The notes: generated by a model from the letters alone, not told the origin. A stretch of 52,337 nt of DNA from an uncultured Hungatella sp. (GCA_910588325.1 CAJUPP010000015.1:1-52337), one strand, 5' to 3'; numbered from the stretch's first letter, positions 8,281 through 17,063 are shown. Translations and numbers: made by a program.

Positions 8281-8799
8281 ATGAGCGGGAAAAGGAGTAC
8301 AATCCTCGGGTTTATAGTGGGAGTGATAATGCTTACCGGGCTGGATCAGTGGACGAAGAGACTGATGACGGACAGATTGAAGGGGAAAGGGCCTGTGGTT
8401 TTGTGGGATGGGGTCTTTGAGTTCTTTTATTCGGAGAATCAGGGAGCGGCGTTTGGAATGCTTCAGGGGAGACAGTTTTTTTTCTTTGTGGTGGCAGCAG
8501 TCGTGTTTGCGGCAGTGTCTTATGTCATGTGGAAGCTTCCGGGGGAGAGGAGATATCTTCCCCTTAAGATTTGCCTCACCTTCATTGCAGCTGGGGCGGC
8601 GGGGAATTTTATTGACAGGCTTGTCCAGGGGTATGTGGTGGATTTTCTGTATTTTAAATTGATTGATTTTCCGATTTTCAATGTGGCGGACTGTTATGTA
8701 ACGGTGGCGACGGCAGTGTTGTTGTTTCTGGTGTTAAAGGTCTATTCCGATGAAGATTTCGAGGTGCTGAAGCCAGGCGGTAACAGCAAAGGGATGTAG
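8281..8799 (+). CDS. lspA: Lipoprotein signal peptidase (signal peptidase II)
   Basis: Aspartic protease that removes signal peptides from prolipoproteins in the membrane. It has 172 residues and four hydrophobic segments. The catalytic aspartates are D112 in GNFIDRL and D137 in FNVADCYV, and the ENQGAAFGML loop is conserved. I start at ATG 8281, which has AAAGGAG six bases upstream; an in-frame GTG at 8251 has no ribosome site. Clients in this window include the CapA-like protein and the lipoprotein at 18213. Confidence 0.95.
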   Translation: MSGKRSTILGFIVGVIMLTGLDQWTKRLMTDRLKGKGPVVLWDGVFEFFYSENQGAAFGMLQGRQFFFFVVAAVVFAAVSYVMWKLPGERRYLPLKICLTFIAAGAAGNFIDRLVQGYVVDFLYFKLIDFPIFNVADCYVTVATAVLLFLVLKVYSDEDFEVLKPGGNSKGM

Positions 8800-8802
8800 G
8801 AT

Positions 8803-9054
8803 AAACCTTCATGGGCCCGGCTGCGGACGCACCACCACCCATGAAAGTGTGGCGGGCGCATTTGGCATACCTGAATACATGCCGCCTAATCGGCGGCGGA
8901 TTTTCATAGTAAACCTTCATGGGCCCGGCCGAGGAGGCACCATCATGCCGGGGGATGCGCGCAAAATGCCAAAAGCGGGCATTTTGGCGCGTCGTACGGT
9001 CAGCGCAGCAAGTGCGCAGGCCTACAGCAAGGATTCGAAACTTTCGTAGTAAAC
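8803..9054 (+). repeat. Family A intergenic repeat, two units of different type
   Basis: Unit one (8803-8913) is close to the 6848-7068 units, including the GCCGCCTAATCGGCGGC hairpin. Unit two (8910-9054) shares the ends (CTTCATGGGCCCGGC at the start, CTTTCGTAGTAAAC at the end) but has a different core with the hairpin AAAATGCCAAAAGCGGGCATTTT and GCGCGTCGTACGGTCAGCGC. The same pair occurs, inverted, upstream of glmS. The block ends 22 bases before the start of the next gene. Confidence 0.85.
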
Positions 9055-9076
9055 GGACATGGGAAAGGAGTTTTAA

Positions 9077-10000
9077 GTGAGACAGCATTTTCTGGTAGCA
9101 GAGGAGCAGGAGGATGTCCGTATTGACCGCTATCTGGCAGAGGCGTGTGAGAATTTGTCCCGTTCTTATATTCAGAAGCTTTTGAAAGACGGAGAGGTTC
9201 TTGTGGACGGGAAGTCTGTGAAGGCCAGCTATAAGGTGTGTTTTGGAGATCAGGTAATTTTTGACATTCCTGAGGCGGTGGAGCCGGAAATTCTGGCGGA
9301 GGATATGGATCTGGATATTTTATATGAGGATCCGGATGTGATTCTTGTGAATAAACCGAAAGGGATGGTGGTTCACCCGGCTGCCGGGCATTACAGTGGT
9401 ACTCTGGTGAACGGGCTGATGGCCCATTGTAAGGATCAGCTTTCCGGAATCAACGGTGTGATGCGGCCGGGAATTGTTCATCGGATTGACATGGACACCA
9501 CAGGGATTTTGATTGCCTGCAAAAATGATTTCGCCCACAATGCCATCGCGGCACAATTGAAGGAACATTCCATCACCAGAAAGTATCTGGCTGTGGTTCA
9601 TGGTGTTATAAAAGAGGAACAGGGAACTGTGGATGCTCCTATCGGCAGACATCCGGTTGAACGAAAAAAGATGAGTATCAACGAGAAAAACGGCAGGCAT
9701 GCAGTGACGCACTATGAGGTTTTACAGAGGTTTTCCCGGTATACTTATATTGAGTGCCGGTTGGAAACAGGAAGGACGCACCAGATTCGTGTGCATATGG
9801 CCAGTATTGGGCATCCTCTTGTGGGAGATGAGGTGTATGGGCCTCATAAATGTCCGTTTTCCCTGCAGGGCCAGACGCTGCATGCGGCGGTTTTAGGGTT
9901 TGTCCATCCGCGGACAGGGGAGTATCTGGAGTTTCAGGCGCCCTTGCCGGAGTATTTTGAGAAGCTGCTTGAGAAATTGGAAACGGGAGACAGAGGATGA
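9077..10000 (+). CDS. RluA-family 23S rRNA pseudouridine synthase (RluD-like)
   Basis: Converts specific uridines of 23S rRNA to pseudouridine. The 307 residues comprise an N-terminal S4 RNA-binding domain (residues ~14-75, RIDRYLAEACENLSRSYIQKLLKDGEVLVDG) and a catalytic domain with GIVHRIDMDTTGILI (catalytic Asp), GRHPVERKKM and ETGRTHQIRVHMASIGHPLVGDEVYG. Start is GTG 9077 with GGAAAGGAG upstream. lspA followed by this gene is the usual Firmicutes order (lspA-ylyB). Its stop overlaps sdaAB by four bases (ATGA). Confidence 0.94.
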   Translation: MRQHFLVAEEQEDVRIDRYLAEACENLSRSYIQKLLKDGEVLVDGKSVKASYKVCFGDQVIFDIPEAVEPEILAEDMDLDILYEDPDVILVNKPKGMVVHPAAGHYSGTLVNGLMAHCKDQLSGINGVMRPGIVHRIDMDTTGILIACKNDFAHNAIAAQLKEHSITRKYLAVVHGVIKEEQGTVDAPIGRHPVERKKMSINEKNGRHAVTHYEVLQRFSRYTYIECRLETGRTHQIRVHMASIGHPLVGDEVYGPHKCPFSLQGQTLHAAVLGFVHPRTGEYLEFQAPLPEYFEKLLEKLETGDRG

Positions 10001-10662
10001 ATATTTTTGATATTTTAGGGCCGGTAATGGTGGGACCATCCAGCTCTCACACTGCAGGGGCAGTGAGAATCGGGCTGATCACAAAAAAATTATTGGGTTC
10101 TGTGCCGGTGAAGGCGGATATTATCCTGTCCGGCTCTTTTGCGGCTACAGGCACAGGGCACGGTACGGACAAAGCTTTGGTGGCAGGGCTTCTGGGCATG
10201 GATACGGACAATATCCAGATTCCGGAAAGTTTTGACATTGCCAGGGAACAGAACATGGAGTTTAGATTTTCAAAGATGAATATCCGGGATGCCCATCCCA
10301 ATACAGCGCTTCTGAAGGTGGAGGCAGCAGGAGGAAGGGCCCTGGAGGTTCAGGCCTCTTCCCTGGGCGGAGGCCGGATTATGATTAATAAACTGGACGG
10401 GATCCAGATCAATGTCACAGGAGAACGCCCAGCTCTGATCGTTCATAATCTGGACCAGCCCGGCCATGTGGCGGAGGTCACATCTCTGATGGCCCATAAG
10501 TCCATCAACATTGCCACCATGAACGTGTACCGGGACAAACGAGGCGGCTACGCGGTCATGGTGATGGAGACGGATCAGAATATTCCGGATTCCGCCATAG
10601 AATGGCTGAAACGGGTGGAGGGCATCATTAAGGTGACCCGTCTGAATATCGGGGATGAGTGA
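9997..10662 (+). CDS. sdaAB: L-serine dehydratase, iron-sulfur dependent, beta subunit
   Basis: Small subunit of the [4Fe-4S] L-serine ammonia-lyase that makes pyruvate and ammonia. It has 221 residues. The N-terminal part carries MVGPSSSHTAGAVRIG and SFAATGTGHGTDKALVAGLLG, and the C-terminal ~75 residues are an ACT domain (ALIVHNLDQPGHVAEVTSLMAHKSINIATMNVYRD is its start) that probably senses serine. The start overlaps the preceding gene's stop, so translation is coupled. The alpha subunit follows after 12 bases. Confidence 0.96.
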   Translation: MNIFDILGPVMVGPSSSHTAGAVRIGLITKKLLGSVPVKADIILSGSFAATGTGHGTDKALVAGLLGMDTDNIQIPESFDIAREQNMEFRFSKMNIRDAHPNTALLKVEAAGGRALEVQASSLGGGRIMINKLDGIQINVTGERPALIVHNLDQPGHVAEVTSLMAHKSINIATMNVYRDKRGGYAVMVMETDQNIPDSAIEWLKRVEGIIKVTRLNIGDE

Positions 10663-10674
10663 GAGAGGAGGAGT

Positions 10675-11556
10675 ATGGCATATCATTCGTTGAAGGAAAT
10701 CGTTGATTACTGTGATAAGAGGAACGTATCGTTTTTCCAGGCGGTTTTGGATGACGATATGGAGGAGCGGAAGGTGACCCGGGAAGAGTCCATGGCTCAG
10801 ATGTATGCCATGTGGGATGCTATGCTTCTGGCTTCCACTACCTATGACGGGAAGCTGAAGTCTGCCAGCGGACTGACAGGAGGACAGGGAGCCGCCATGG
10901 AGGAGTACCGGAAGACGGGAAAGACTTTGTGTGGAGATTTTATCAGCCAGGTTGTGGTTCAGGCCCTTCAGATGGGAGAGTCCAATGCCTGTATGAAGCG
11001 GATTGTAGCGGCTCCCACTGCAGGTTCTTGCGGTGTGCTGCCGGCTGTTCTCATTCCCTATTTCCGGATGTATCAGGAGGACGCGGAGGATATTCACAGG
11101 GCCATGATTGAGAGCCTGTATGTAGCGGCCGGAATCGGCCAGGTTATTGCTGCCCGGGCATTTATCGCTGGAGCGGCGGGAGGCTGCCAGGCGGAGATCG
11201 GGGCGGCTTCTTCTATGGCGGCCGGGGCTTTGACTGCTTTAAAAGGCGGAGATAACCAGCAGATCTGCCATGCCAGCGCCATTGCCATGAAGAGCCTGTT
11301 AGGTCTTGTCTGCGACCCGGTAGCGGGCCTGGTGGAGGTGCCCTGTGTGAAACGGAATGTGACAGGGGCAGTCAATGCACTGACGGCCGCAGATATGGCT
11401 CTGGCAGGAATCACCAGCGCTATTCCCGCGGATCAGGTCTTTGATGCTATGCGGGAAGTGGGAGAGAAAATGCACCTTTCCCTGAAGGAAACAGGGGAGG
11501 GTGGCCTTGCCGCTACTCCTGAAGGGATTCGGATTACAAAGTCATTAATCCAATAA
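10675..11556 (+). CDS. sdaAA: L-serine dehydratase, iron-sulfur dependent, alpha subunit
   Basis: Catalytic, cluster-carrying subunit of the two-subunit Clostridium-type enzyme; 293 residues. Conserved cysteines that would hold the [4Fe-4S] cluster are in PTAGSCGVLPA, GLVCDPVAGLVEVPCVKRN and neighbouring positions, and the Gly/Ala-rich helices (AAGIGQVIAARAFIAGAAGGCQAEIGAASSM family block) are typical. The enzyme is oxygen-sensitive, consistent with an anaerobe. AGAGGAGG precedes the ATG. A terminator follows its stop. Confidence 0.96.
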   Translation: MAYHSLKEIVDYCDKRNVSFFQAVLDDDMEERKVTREESMAQMYAMWDAMLLASTTYDGKLKSASGLTGGQGAAMEEYRKTGKTLCGDFISQVVVQALQMGESNACMKRIVAAPTAGSCGVLPAVLIPYFRMYQEDAEDIHRAMIESLYVAAGIGQVIAARAFIAGAAGGCQAEIGAASSMAAGALTALKGGDNQQICHASAIAMKSLLGLVCDPVAGLVEVPCVKRNVTGAVNALTAADMALAGITSAIPADQVFDAMREVGEKMHLSLKETGEGGLAATPEGIRITKSLIQ

Positions 11557-11568
11557 TTGTCTGATATT

Positions 11569-11606
11569 AACTCTCGCTGTCTGGAGACGGAAGTCGGGAG
11601 TTTTTT
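11569..11606 (+). terminator. Terminator after sdaAA
   Basis: AACTCTCG (11569-11576) pairs with CGGGAGTT (11595-11602) with one mismatch, followed directly by TTTT. It lies 13 bases after the sdaAA stop. Confidence 0.65.
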
Positions 11607-11867
11607 CTATACTCCAAAGGTGTCAGGAGAAATTTCTTTTTGAATATATTGGAAAAATAGGAATGATTTTCAAACTTGCAGCTGGAAGCGATAAGGTAGG
11701 CTTGATTTTACAACATAACATATAAAAAGTTCAACACAGTTGTAATGAATATGGATAAGAGAACTGATAAAATACCATATATAAACTGCATAAAAAAGAA
11801 CGTGAAAATAAGAAAAATATAGTAAAAATATAGTGTATACAGTTAAAAAAATAAAAAAGGAGAAGAA

Positions 11868-12053
11868 ATGACGAAAGTTGGTGCCATATTGGCGCACCAT
11901 CCCGATTATATCAGGATTTCTGCTTCGGACTTTCATGAACCATGCCATTAGGCCCGCGGAGGGATTGTGTTAGACAAACGGGTAAAGAAGTCCGTAGAAT
12001 TAAAGGAAACTCTGCAAAATAACGGTATTATCGGCAGGAATGAAACTATTTAG
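11868..12053 (+). pseudogene. Remnant gene with in-frame stop, unrecognised
   Basis: A good ribosome site (AAAAAAGGAGAAGAA) leads into MTKVGAILAHHPDYIRISAS and on to a TAG at 11949-11951. The same frame continues with a protein-like stretch (ARGGIVLDKRVKKSVELKET then LQNNGIIGRNETI) to a second TAG at 12051. I do not recognise the family. The composition and unbroken second half suggest a short real gene with a nonsense mutation. The 300 bases upstream (11607-11867) are very AT-rich and hold nothing else I can name. Confidence 0.4.
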
Positions 12054-12070
12054 GAAAGCAGGTAAAATAT

Positions 12071-12634
12071 ATGAACATACATTTTTACGGAACCGGTGCT
12101 TCAGAGGACGTTCCGGCTCTGTTCTGCGAGTGTCAGAGCTGCAGGGCTATCCGGAAACTGGGGGAAAGAATTATCGGATGAGGACATCGGCAGGGCATGT
12201 CTATGGGAACCAGAGAGTCAACGAGAAGATGCAGCAGTTGAAGGAGCGCTATGGGGAAGAAAGGGGTAGAGAAATATCTGGACATGGAAATCGTTCTGCC
12301 TTTTAAGACTTTTTATATGGAAGAGTACCAGGTTACTTTGCTGCCGGCCAATCATGATAGACGGAAGGACTGTTTTATCTATGTCATCCAGCATGAAGGA
12401 AAGACCTTGCTGTACGGACACGACAGCGCCGTGTTTGGGGAAGAGACCTGGCAGGGACTGAGACAGTTTTCCTTTGATTGTGTCGTACTGGACCGTACCA
12501 TTGTGGAAAAGGCACAGATATTTGAAGGGTATATGGGATTTCCAGATAACATTAAGATCAGGGAGAGGATAACCCCTATATTCAAAGAGAATGGATTTGT
12601 GGCAGCCACTGACGGGCTGGATATTGAGTTTTAA
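12071..12634 (+). pseudogene. MBL-fold metallohydrolase (PhnP-like) pseudogene
   Basis: The first 36 codons (MNIHFYGTGASEDVPALFCE, then CQSCRAIRKLGE) are the start of a PhnP-like metallo-beta-lactamase with its Cys-rich insert, ending in a TGA at 12179. The reading continues in another frame (RTSAG...) and then, after missing sequence, in a third from about 12251 to 12634 with LLPANHDRRKDCFIYVI, TLLYGHDSAVF and VLDRTIVEK, the C-terminal half of the family. The HxHxDH metal motif is missing. At least two frameshifts and an internal deletion make it non-functional. Confidence 0.7.
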
Positions 12635-13058
12635 TGGTTCACTTCATGACGAATCACTCAGCTGATTCGTCATGAGCCAATACAGTTTCGGGGCATATGC
12701 TGTTACGTTCACAGGAGCCTGTGAGCAGTAACTGTTAATGTCTATAAATGTTTTAAACATTGTAATTATTCCTATACATTTTCCTGTTTTTGATGTATAA
12801 TAAAGTATATCAAAACTATTTGTATTTACAATATTATCCCAGAAAAGCCATGGAGAAGGTAAAAGTATGCTGCTGTTCACATCACAGGATCTGTGAACAG
12901 TAATAGAAGAATTCTGCGGTACAGGCCGGTGGTGGGGGCCAAGTAAGAGGTCTGGACCGGAACAGAAGGCGGGGGATTATATCGAATCCGAGTCTGGGCT
13001 GCATCATGGGATTGTGTACTTTGAAAACAGGTACACGGACATCGAAAGGAGGATTTTC
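12635..13058 (+). other. Gap with perfect hairpins and a structured leader
   Basis: No gene. A perfect 12-base stem CATGACGAATCA/TGATTCGTCATG (12645-12674) follows the MBL remnant. A second hairpin, CTGTTCACA/TGTGAACAG (12873-12900), carries the GAACAGTAA motif also found near 17055 and 24945. The last 150 bases before the kinase gene are GC-rich with possible stems CCGGT...ACCGG, GGTCTGGACC and GTGTAC/GTACAC (13014-13036), so the mRNA leader may be folded. I recognise no known riboswitch. Confidence 0.45.
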
Positions 13059-13697
13059 ATGAATGGTAATTTGGTAATTACAATTGGAAGGCAGTGCGGA
13101 AGCCAGGGAAGGATCATTGGACAGAAGCTTGCCGAGGCGATGGGGGTAAAGTGTTACGACAAGGAGCTTTTGTCAGAGGCTGCCAAGAACAGCGGCCTAT
13201 GCGAGGAACTATTTGAGACTCATGACGAGAAACCTACCAACAGTTTTCTCTATTCTCTGGTTATGGATACGTACTCCATGGGATATAATTCTTCTGCTTA
13301 TCTGGATATGCCGATTAATCATAAGATTTTTCTGGCACAGTTTGATACCATTAAGAAATTGGCGGATGAGGAATCCTGCGTGATCGTAGGCCGCTGTGCA
13401 GATTATGCTCTGGCGGATTATCCCAACACGGTGACTGTATTCATCACGGCCAATGAAGCAGATAAGCTGGCGCACCTTCAGGAGATCAACAATGTGACCG
13501 AATCGAAAGCCAAGGATATTATGGTAAAGACCGATAAAAAGAGAGCCAGCTACTACAATTACTATGCCAGCAAGCGCTGGGGCGAGGCAAAGGGGTATGA
13601 TCTTTGTATCAACAGCAGTTCAGTAGGAATCGACGGTGCGGTGAAGGTGATTCAGGAATTTGCGAAGCTGAAGATGGAGAAGAACAAGAACAGTTAA
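13059..13697 (+). CDS. Cytidylate kinase-like family protein
   Basis: P-loop kinase-fold protein of 212 residues. The N-terminus VITIGRQCGSQGRIIGQKLAE is the variant P-loop of the Cytidylate_kin2 family, followed by CYDKELLSEAA and, near residue 110, CVIVGRCADYAL; KRASYYNYYASKRWG is the typical lid region. Members are widespread in Clostridia; the true substrate is not established, so CMP kinase activity is not assured. The start at 13059 has AAAGGAGG upstream; an in-frame ATG at 13014 has none. Surrounded by decayed genes. Confidence 0.85.
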   Translation: MNGNLVITIGRQCGSQGRIIGQKLAEAMGVKCYDKELLSEAAKNSGLCEELFETHDEKPTNSFLYSLVMDTYSMGYNSSAYLDMPINHKIFLAQFDTIKKLADEESCVIVGRCADYALADYPNTVTVFITANEADKLAHLQEINNVTESKAKDIMVKTDKKRASYYNYYASKRWGEAKGYDLCINSSSVGIDGAVKVIQEFAKLKMEKNKNS

Positions 13698-13985
13698 GGC
13701 AGTGCAGCCATAAGCAGCCAGGAACTGTGTATTCTGTTGGAATCCTTTCTTGCGCTTCTGGAAACGAATAACAGCAATAAGGCAAAGCATGTCATCCGAA
13801 ATGCCATTCAAAGAATTGATAAAACTCAGAAGGATGACAGCAAAAACAGTCAGAGCATAGAAAAAAAGGGGCTTTCGGGAAATGAAAACGGCACACCATA
13901 TATTGGCGTTTTGCTTAAAGAATCGCACAATATATGGAAGCAATCGATTCATTTTTCGATACCCCTTTATAAAGTCTATCAACGT

Positions 13986-14360
13986 CTAGCCGGCGATAAT
14001 CAGAGATACATGATGTTTTGCCGCATAATCACAGAAATCTGAGTCCGGTTTCTGGTCTGTAATAATCCCTGTCAAATCTTTTACATTGCAGTAGGTCGGC
14101 AAAGACACGCTGCTGAATTTGCTGGAATCTGCCAGCAGATATTTCTCCATACTTTTTTTCACAGCCATTTCCTTGATGCAGGTCTCCTCCGGGGAGGAAT
14201 TGATAGCACCATTTTCCCAGGTGATTCCGATGGCGGACAGAATGGCCTTCTGGATGTTGTAAGAGGATAAAAGCCTGGCAGTGTTCCCAAAAGGCTGAAA
14301 AGGAAGGTGAGATTCGCCGGGGTGTGCCAGTATTTTCAGAGGGAAATCATGAGATCCAGG
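13986..14360 (-). pseudogene. DeoR-family regulator remnant (C-terminal domain only)
   Basis: Minus-strand reading has the sugar-phosphate-binding domain of DeoR/GlpR regulators: KAILSAIGITWENGAIN, SPEETCIKEMAVKKSMEKYL, LADSSKF and DLTGIITDQ, ending at 13986. The N-terminal helix-turn-helix is absent and the upstream part is out of frame. The stretch 13698-13985 next to it holds no recognisable gene on either strand. Confidence 0.6.
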
Positions 14361-14428
14361 TGGTGGCTTATGACAGGTTTTTAAATAAGACCATAATAAA
14401 ACCATGATAAAGATTCCGTTTTCGGCTA

Positions 14429-14457
14429 TTGACTTTCCAAAGAGAATAGCATATAAT
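14429..14457 (+). promoter_or_regulatory. Sigma-A promoter of the thiMED operon
   Basis: TTGACT (14429-14434) and TATAAT (14452-14457) are 17 bases apart, and the riboswitch starts about 20 bases downstream. Confidence 0.75.
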
Positions 14458-14475
14458 TCATAAGACAATTAAACA

Positions 14476-14562
14476 GCGGGGAGCTTGTATGACAGGCTGA
14501 GAGGAAGGTATGACCTTCGACCCATGAACCTGATTTGGATAATGCCAACGTAGGGATACATA
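14476..14562 (+). promoter_or_regulatory. TPP riboswitch (THI element)
   Basis: Classic thiamine pyrophosphate aptamer. The conserved pieces are all present in order: GGGGAGCTTG, GGCTGAGAGG (14495-14504), ACCTTCGACCC, then GAACCTGATTTGGATAATGCC and AACGTAGGGATA. It precedes a terminator hairpin and the thiM-thiE-thiD operon, so TPP binding should favour termination. Confidence 0.95.
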
Positions 14563-14577
14563 GGAAGCGATATTAGA

Positions 14578-14618
14578 AGCAGATATGCAGATACGATTGA
14601 AGGCATGTCTGCTTTTTT
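14578..14618 (+). terminator. Riboswitch-controlled terminator
   Basis: AGCAGATATGC (14578-14588) pairs with GCATGTCTGCT (14603-14613), allowing one G-U pair, and runs into six T. It lies 16 bases after the TPP aptamer, the expected expression platform. Confidence 0.8.
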
Positions 14619-14714
14619 GTAGTATTGTTTCAGAATCGTTTTTTGTGTTTTCAGGTTCCCTGTTGAATAATAAAAAACATGAGTGTCAGAAGAACCAGGA
14701 AAAGAGGGAAAATT

Positions 14715-15536
14715 ATGTTTGGACAATGCTTGGAAAATGTAAGAAGAACGATCCCGTTAGTGCACAATATCACCAACTATGTAACTGTTAATGATGTGGC
14801 CAATATGATCCTTGCCTGCGGAGGAAGCCCGATTATGAGTGATGAACCGGAGGACGTAAAGGATATCACCGCTATTTGTGACGGATTGAATATTAACATT
14901 GGTACCTTAAACAAGCGGAGCATCGAGGGAATGTTTCTGGCCGGAGCCAGGGCCAATGAACTGGGACATGCGGTTTTGCTGGATCCGGTAGGAGCCGGCG
15001 CAAGCGCCCTGCGAACAGGTACGGCGATGAAGCTTCTTGAGAACATAACGTTTGATGCAATCCGCGGCAATATTTCTGAAATCAAGACATTGGCTTTGGG
15101 AAGCGGCACCACCAAAGGGGTTGATGCAGATGCTGCAGATGTGGTAAGGGAAGAGAACCTTAATGTCATGGTGTCATTTGCAAAAAGTTTCGCAGATAAA
15201 AGGAAAGTCATTGTTGCCATCACAGGAGCAATTGATTTAGTTGCAGATGGAGAGACATGCTATGTCATCCGCAACGGGAGAGCTGAGATGAGTAAAATTA
15301 CAGGAACCGGCTGTCAGCTTTCCGGGATAATGACCGCATATCTGGCGGCAAATCCGGACAATAAACTGGAGGCTGCGGCCGCAGCCGTATGCCTTATGGG
15401 ACTTGCAGGAGAGACGGGGTTTGGATATATGCAGAAGGGCGATGGCAATGCCACATACTGCCGCCGCATCATCGATGCGGTTTACAATCTGGACGCAGAC
15501 ACATTGGATAAAGGAGCAAACTATGAAATTCGATAA
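14715..15536 (+). CDS. thiM: Hydroxyethylthiazole kinase
   Basis: Phosphorylates salvaged thiazole (THZ) for thiamine synthesis. With the ATG at 14715 it has 273 residues, the normal length. Signatures: PLVHNITNYVTVNDVANMILACGGSPIM (substrate and first helix), LDPVGAGAS, GNISEI and KITGTGCQLSG (ATP-site Gly-Cys motif). The start was chosen for GAGGG upstream and family alignment; an ATG at 14679 would add 12 unlikely residues. It is the first gene under the TPP riboswitch and overlaps thiE by 14 bases. Confidence 0.96.
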   Translation: MFGQCLENVRRTIPLVHNITNYVTVNDVANMILACGGSPIMSDEPEDVKDITAICDGLNINIGTLNKRSIEGMFLAGARANELGHAVLLDPVGAGASALRTGTAMKLLENITFDAIRGNISEIKTLALGSGTTKGVDADAADVVREENLNVMVSFAKSFADKRKVIVAITGAIDLVADGETCYVIRNGRAEMSKITGTGCQLSGIMTAYLAANPDNKLEAAAAAVCLMGLAGETGFGYMQKGDGNATYCRRIIDAVYNLDADTLDKGANYEIR

Positions 15537-16179
15537 AAAGGATCTGCTTTTGTATGCTGTGACGGATCGTTTCTGGCTGGGAGAAAAGACATTGTGCCAG
15601 CAGGTAAAAGAGGCTCTTCTTGGCGGAGCCACGTGGATACAGCTCAGGGAAAAGGAGCTTGATGAGGAAAGTTTTCTGAGAGAGGCGCTGGAGATGAAAG
15701 AACTGTGTGGAAAATATCAGGTTCCTTTTGTGATTAATGACAATGTGGAGCTTGCCTGTAAAGTAGATGCAGATGGCGTTCATGTGGGGCAGGGAGATAT
15801 GGAGATCAGGCAGGTGCGGGAGTTACTGGGAAGAAATAAGATTATTGGTGTATCGGCTCAGACAGTGGAACAGGCAATTCTGGCAGAGAAAGACGGTGCG
15901 GATTACCTGGGAGTAGGGGCGGTGTTTCCAACAGGTTCCAAAGCGGATGCACAGGAAGTCAGCCACGAAATATTAAGACAAATATGTGCTGCGGTTCAGA
16001 TTCCGGTCATTGCCATAGGCGGCATCGGGAAACAGAACGTGATGGAGCTGACAGGAAGCGGTATCTGTGGGATAGCAGTTATCAGTGCCATCTTTGGTGC
16101 GCAGGATATCAGGACGGCGGCAGAAGAACTTAAGAAATTGACAGAGAAAATAGTATACGGGGAGAATAGAAATTTATGA
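15523..16179 (+). CDS. thiE: Thiamine-phosphate synthase
   Basis: Joins HMP-pyrophosphate and thiazole phosphate to thiamine phosphate. The 218-residue TIM barrel shows LYAVTDR, WIQLREKELDE, FVINDNVELACKVDADGVHVGQ, IGVSAQTVEQA, ADYLGVGAVFPTGSK and IAIGGIG in order. Start ATG 15523 has AAAGGAG seven bases upstream and lies inside the thiM end. Its stop overlaps thiD (ATGA). Confidence 0.96.
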   Translation: MKFDKKDLLLYAVTDRFWLGEKTLCQQVKEALLGGATWIQLREKELDEESFLREALEMKELCGKYQVPFVINDNVELACKVDADGVHVGQGDMEIRQVRELLGRNKIIGVSAQTVEQAILAEKDGADYLGVGAVFPTGSKADAQEVSHEILRQICAAVQIPVIAIGGIGKQNVMELTGSGICGIAVISAIFGAQDIRTAAEELKKLTEKIVYGENRNL

Positions 16180-16985
16180 GAACAGCATTATCCATCGCCG
16201 GAACAGACCCTACAGGAGGAGCGGGCATTCAGGCGGATTTAAAGACCATGACCATGAACGGCGTGTTTGCTATGAGCGTGGTGACAGCGCTGGTGGCTCA
16301 GAATACCACCGGTGTCAAAGCCATTTCGGAAGTTACTCCATTATTTTTAAGGCAGCAGATAGATGCAGTGTTTGAGGATATCCGTCCTGATGCGGTAAAG
16401 GTTGGTATGGTTTCTTCTGTGAAGTTGATTGAAACCATTGCAGACAGCCTGACAGAATGCGGAGCGGAAAATATCGTGGTGGACCCTGTGATGGTAGCTA
16501 CCAGCGGTTCCAGGCTGATTAAAGAGGATGCTATCGAGACATTAAAGGAACGACTGCTGCCTCTGGCGACTGTCATTACGCCCAATATTTTAGAGGCGGA
16601 GATTCTGTCCGGAATGGAAATTAAAAGCGAAGAGGACATGGAGAGAGCGGCAGGAGAGATCAGGGATAAGTACCATTGCAGTGTACTGTTAAAAGGCGGT
16701 CACAATATCAATGATGCCAACGACTTCCTGATAACAGGAAACAGGAAGCAGTGGATTAGGGGAAGGAGGATCAATAACCCCAACACCCATGGAACCGGCT
16801 GTACATTATCCTCCGCTATAGCTGCAAATCTGGCAAAGGGATTTGATTTGATTCAGTCTGTGGAAAGAGCAAAGGCTTATATATCTGGCGCCCTTTCGGC
16901 TATGCTGGATTTAGGAAAGGGATCAGGGCCTATGAACCATGCATTTAACCTGACAGGGGAGTTTTCACTGGCGAATTTTGAATGA
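16176..16985 (+). CDS. thiD: Hydroxymethylpyrimidine/phosphomethylpyrimidine kinase
   Basis: Phosphorylates HMP twice to HMP-pyrophosphate. The 269-residue ribokinase-fold protein has SIAGTDPTGGAGIQADLKTM, VVTALVAQNT, VKVGMVSS, VVDPVMVATSG, ITPNILEAEILSG, LLKGGH and NTHGTGCTLSSAIAANLA, the catalytic GTGC motif. Last gene of the operon. With thiM and thiE it makes a salvage route; thiC and thiG are not in the window. Confidence 0.96.
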   Translation: MRTALSIAGTDPTGGAGIQADLKTMTMNGVFAMSVVTALVAQNTTGVKAISEVTPLFLRQQIDAVFEDIRPDAVKVGMVSSVKLIETIADSLTECGAENIVVDPVMVATSGSRLIKEDAIETLKERLLPLATVITPNILEAEILSGMEIKSEEDMERAAGEIRDKYHCSVLLKGGHNINDANDFLITGNRKQWIRGRRINNPNTHGTGCTLSSAIAANLAKGFDLIQSVERAKAYISGALSAMLDLGKGSGPMNHAFNLTGEFSLANFE

Positions 16986-16986
16986 T

Positions 16987-17063
16987 TTAGGATTGCGGGA
17001 GCATGAAATGCGGAGCAATCCGTAGGCATCAGGGGTAAAAGAGCTTTTGACCTCGGTGAACAG
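16987..17063 (+). repeat. Family B intergenic repeat
   Basis: Contains GATTGCGGGAGCATGAAATG, CGGAGCAATCCG, GGCATCAGGGG, the palindrome AAAAGAGCTTTT and GTGAACAGTAAC. A closely matching inverted copy is at 24690-24775. No coding potential. Confidence 0.7.

Noticed and set aside
13620..13982. Minus-strand ORF with hydrophobic stretch next to the kinase gene
   Set aside because: Overlaps the end of the real gene, has no ribosome site and no family likeness.
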